Assembly: GCF_937129525.1 (NCBI RefSeq)
Contig: NZ_CAKZNK010000108.1
Span: 59,659 to 123,658 of the forward strand
Length of the DNA: 64,000 nt
Direction of reading: 5' to 3'
Source: an uncultured Chloroflexus sp.
Lineage (GTDB): Bacteria > Chloroflexota > Chloroflexia > Chloroflexales > Chloroflexaceae
Part shown: positions 61,211 to 64,000 of the stretch, piece after piece
Numbering within the stretch: position 1 is the stretch's first letter
Layout: each line of letters begins with the position of its first letter
Translations under genes and position numbers: made by a program
Notes under the pieces: generated by a model
The model's input: the letters and a program-made list of their open reading frames with translations, nothing else
What the model was told of the DNA's origin: nothing
Database searches by the model: none

Positions 61211-62505
61211 AATGTTCTCAATGCGGCGCAACAATCCACCAGGAAGTGCTCTTCTGTCCTGAATGCGGCGCGCGCATCCGCAGCAGCGATCAACTGGCTG
61301 CCACGTCAGCGCCCTTGCAGGTGCTTCAGGGTCGATATGAATTGCGTCGTCGCCTTGGCGCCGGTGGCATGGGATCGGTCTACCTGGCCACCGACCGGCG
61401 ACTGGCAACCGTACAGTGGGCGGTGAAGGAGATGAGCGACGCTACGATCACCTCACCGCTTGAGCGCCAGCAAGCGCAGGAGGCATTTCGACAAGAGGCT
61501 GAATTGCTGGCCAGGCTGAGTCACCCTTACCTGCCGCGCGTCACCGACCACTTTGAAGAGAACGGGCGCAACTATCTGGTTATGGAATTTGTGCCCGGCG
61601 AAAACCTGCGCGATTATGTCAATCGAGTTGGATTGCCACGCCCTCTACACGAAGTCTTGCGCTGGACGGCGCAGATCTGCGAGGTGCTGGCCTACCTCCA
61701 TGCGCAGCAACCGCCGATCATTTTCCGTGATTTGAAGCCGACCAATGTGATGATTACGCCTGAGGGCACCATCAAACTGGTCGATTTCGGGATTGCTCGC
61801 CTGTTCAAACCGGGCAAAGAACGTGACACGCAGGCGTTCGGCACGCCCGGCTACAGCGCGCCAGAGCAATATGGTCGCGGACAAACCGACCCGCGTTCTG
61901 ACATCTACAGTCTCGGTGTGCTGATGCACCATCTGCTCACCGGCCATGATCCCAGCTCCACCCCCTTCCGCCTGCCGCCGGTTCATCTGCTCAATCCTTC
62001 GATTCCGCCTTACATTGCGGCAGCAATCACGCGCGCAACTGACAACGATCCGGCGCGTCGCTTCGCTAGCGTCATCGAGCTGCAACAGGCACTCTTTGGC
62101 AGCAGTAATCTGGTAAACCGAACCGTCGATCCGGCTCCGGTTGCCCGAGTCAATGTCAGTATGACATCGCCGACAGCAGCGCCCGCCAGCACCGGAATGG
62201 CTACTGCCAGTCGCTGGATTGGGATCATTAGCAGTGGCCTTATGACGCTGGCAATCGCGCTTGTCGCTCTCGACCCAATCATTGGCGGCGAAGATGTTGT
62301 AGCCGGTTTTGGAGTCGTGATAGCATTAGGCGTCATATTGATAGCTCTGATCGGTGGGGTGTTGAGCGTCATTGCGCTGGTCAGTCCAAATACCGGTCAA
62401 ACGCTCCATGGTCGCCGCGATGCCGCCATTGGCTTTGCCGCCAGCGCGGGAGCATACCTGCTCTGTTGTGTGCTGGCGCTGATTGTCGCGCAGATAAACG
62501 GATGA
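61207..62505 (+). CDS. Ser/Thr protein kinase with N-terminal zinc ribbon and C-terminal TM segments
   Basis: MKCSQCGATIHQEVLFCPECGARI; LGAGGMGSVYLATDRRLATVQWAVKEM, IIFRDLKPTNVMITPEGTIKLVDFGIARLF, FGTPGYSAPEQYG; ATGA overlap with the PP2C stop. Confidence 0.94.
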   Translation: MKCSQCGATIHQEVLFCPECGARIRSSDQLAATSAPLQVLQGRYELRRRLGAGGMGSVYLATDRRLATVQWAVKEMSDATITSPLERQQAQEAFRQEAELLARLSHPYLPRVTDHFEENGRNYLVMEFVPGENLRDYVNRVGLPRPLHEVLRWTAQICEVLAYLHAQQPPIIFRDLKPTNVMITPEGTIKLVDFGIARLFKPGKERDTQAFGTPGYSAPEQYGRGQTDPRSDIYSLGVLMHHLLTGHDPSSTPFRLPPVHLLNPSIPPYIAAAITRATDNDPARRFASVIELQQALFGSSNLVNRTVDPAPVARVNVSMTSPTAAPASTGMATASRWIGIISSGLMTLAIALVALDPIIGGEDVVAGFGVVIALGVILIALIGGVLSVIALVSPNTGQTLHGRRDAAIGFAASAGAYLLCCVLALIVAQING

Positions 62506-62535
62506 AGCTGAGTTCTCACAGCAAGGACATCAAGT

Positions 62536-63783
62536 ATGTCTGATTTTGTCACATTAACCTGCCGATGGGGACGAATGCCAGTACCGGCCAGCGCTTCACC
62601 ACAAGTGGGCTATCTGCTGGTTGAAGCCGTGGCACAGGCTTCCCCAACAACAGCGATGCCGCTCAACCTCTGTTTTGTGCTTGACCGCTCAGGTTCTATG
62701 CAAGGCGCAAAACTTGAGAGTCTGAAAGCGGCTACCCGCAAGGTGATCGAATTGCTGCGTCCTCAGGATGTGGCGGCGATTGTCATTTTCGACGACACGG
62801 TGCAGACCCTGGTTCCGGCGACGCCGGTTGGCGATCGGTCGGCGTTACTGGCGGCAGTTGACAGCATCACTGAAGCCGGTGGCACAGCTATGTCACTGGG
62901 AATGAAGGCCGGTCAAGTCGAGCTGCAAAAGTATCTCGGCCCTGATCGGATCAGTCGTATGCTGCTGTTGACCGACGGTCAAACCTGGGGTGATGAACCA
63001 CTCTGCCGTGATCTGGCGCGCGAACTCGGTCAGGCAGGCGCGCGCATCACCGCGCTAGGGTTGGGTGTTGAATGGAATGAACAACTGCTTGACGACATTG
63101 CCGCCGCCAGTGATGGCTACTCGGATTACATCGCCGATCCGGCGCAAATTACCACCTTCTTCCAGCAAGCTGTGCAAACCGCGCAGGCAACCGTTGCGAC
63201 CGATGCGCGCCTGTTGCTACGCTTTGTGCGTGACGTTACGCCGCGCGCCGTCTACCGGGTCAAGCCGGTCATTGCCAATCTTGGTTATCAGCCTATCGGC
63301 GAGACAGCCGTCGCCACGCGACTGGGCGATCTGGTAGGTGGCGAACCGACGGCGATCTTGCTCGATGTGATGCTACCACCGCGCGCGAGCGGTCGCTTTC
63401 GGATCGCGCAGGCTGAATTGCACCTGACCCCGGTTGGTCAATCGACGGAAATGGTGATCAAGCAAGATGTGCTGCTCGAAGTAGCCGATCAGGTCGGGCC
63501 AGAGAGTTTTGTTCCCGGCGTGATGAATCTGGTCGAGCGCGTGACTGCATTCAAGCTGCAAACCCGTGCCCTCAGCGAAGCGGCTAGCGGTAATGTGGCC
63601 GGCGCGACGCAAAAATTGCGCGCGGCTGCCACCCGCTTGCTCGATCTGGGGGAACTAGAGCTGGCTGAAAAGACCAATCAACAAGCGACAGCGCTTGAGC
63701 AGGGCCGGCAACTCTCTCCAGAAGCGCAGAAGGAACTACGATACGCCACGCGACGGTTGACCCAACGGCTCGAAGATGAGTGA
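62536..63783 (+). CDS. VWA-domain protein (paralogue of 31190-32455)
   Basis: LCFVLDRSGSMQGAKLESLKAATRKVIELLRPQDVAAIVIFDDTVQTLVPATPV. Confidence 0.92.
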   Translation: MSDFVTLTCRWGRMPVPASASPQVGYLLVEAVAQASPTTAMPLNLCFVLDRSGSMQGAKLESLKAATRKVIELLRPQDVAAIVIFDDTVQTLVPATPVGDRSALLAAVDSITEAGGTAMSLGMKAGQVELQKYLGPDRISRMLLLTDGQTWGDEPLCRDLARELGQAGARITALGLGVEWNEQLLDDIAAASDGYSDYIADPAQITTFFQQAVQTAQATVATDARLLLRFVRDVTPRAVYRVKPVIANLGYQPIGETAVATRLGDLVGGEPTAILLDVMLPPRASGRFRIAQAELHLTPVGQSTEMVIKQDVLLEVADQVGPESFVPGVMNLVERVTAFKLQTRALSEAASGNVAGATQKLRAAATRLLDLGELELAEKTNQQATALEQGRQLSPEAQKELRYATRRLTQRLEDE

Positions 63784-63894
63784 TGATGTTTGGTTCTTGC
63801 GATTTGAAGTAGAAAGCGTGAGTTCAATCAATCAGAGAGCGTACTCGCGCAATCGCCGCTTGAGAGCGATTGCTTGCCAATACGGGGAACGACT

Positions 63895-64000
63895 ATGATC
63901 ATCTGCCCTTCTTGTGGCGCGCAAAATGACTCTACCAACCGTTTCTGTGACCAATGCGGGACGCGCCTGACCGGCGCGGCGACCAGCCCTGCGGTACCTG
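63895..64000 (+). CDS. Zinc-ribbon protein (truncated at right edge)
   Basis: ATGATCATCTGCCCTTCTTGTGGC... = MIICPSCGAQNDSTNRFCDQCGTRLTGAATSPAVP, open to the window end; absent from the ORF track. Confidence 0.75.
   Translation, partial: MIICPSCGAQNDSTNRFCDQCGTRLTGAATSPAVP

Noticed and set aside
1-64000. CRISPR arrays, rRNA, IS elements, integrase/tRNA-linked island
   Set aside because: No regularly spaced repeats, rRNA motifs, transposase-like ORFs or terminal inverted repeats with target duplications were seen; the region next to tRNA-Pro shows ordinary genes.

Overview
This 64 kb window looks like a moderately GC-rich chromosome from a Chloroflexales-type (Chloroflexus/Roseiflexus-like) bacterium; that placement is my impression and was not tested. 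It is gene-dense. I found one tRNA (Pro, TGG), no rRNA, no CRISPR array and no recognisable transposase. Much of it is ordinary: Lon (cut by the left edge and absent from the ORF track), an ABC exporter with MarR, two GalT-like genes, a PhoR/PhoB-like two-component pair, MFS transporters, SurE, glycogen debranching enzyme, a sugar ABC transporter, acyl-CoA dehydrogenase, Fe-ADH, PfkB and an AI-2E transporter. Two accessory loci stand out. (1) A tightly packed minus-strand cluster at about 4.76-14.65 kb encodes a CHAT protease fused to a SIR2-like domain, an nSTAND-type NTPase with a transmembrane segment and WD40 repeats, and a secreted FG-GAP/P-domain protein with an HExxH metalloprotease-like motif. 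An orphan histidine kinase lies just upstream. This is the best candidate for an undescribed conflict/cell-death or transmembrane surveillance system. (2) A Ser/Thr-phosphorylation locus at about 55.3-64 kb (FHA-FHA-ABC, two PP2Cs, a kinase, a VWA protein, and a further zinc-ribbon ORF) has CxxC zinc ribbons in nearly every protein. Smaller points of interest are a matched operator in front of a FadR-like regulator and its TSUP transporter, a cyanophycin-synthetase-like protein that has lost its P-loop, twin hairpins inside the sugar ABC operon, an rsbS-rsbT switch ending in a perfect 17-bp palindrome, and a 37-aa membrane microprotein.
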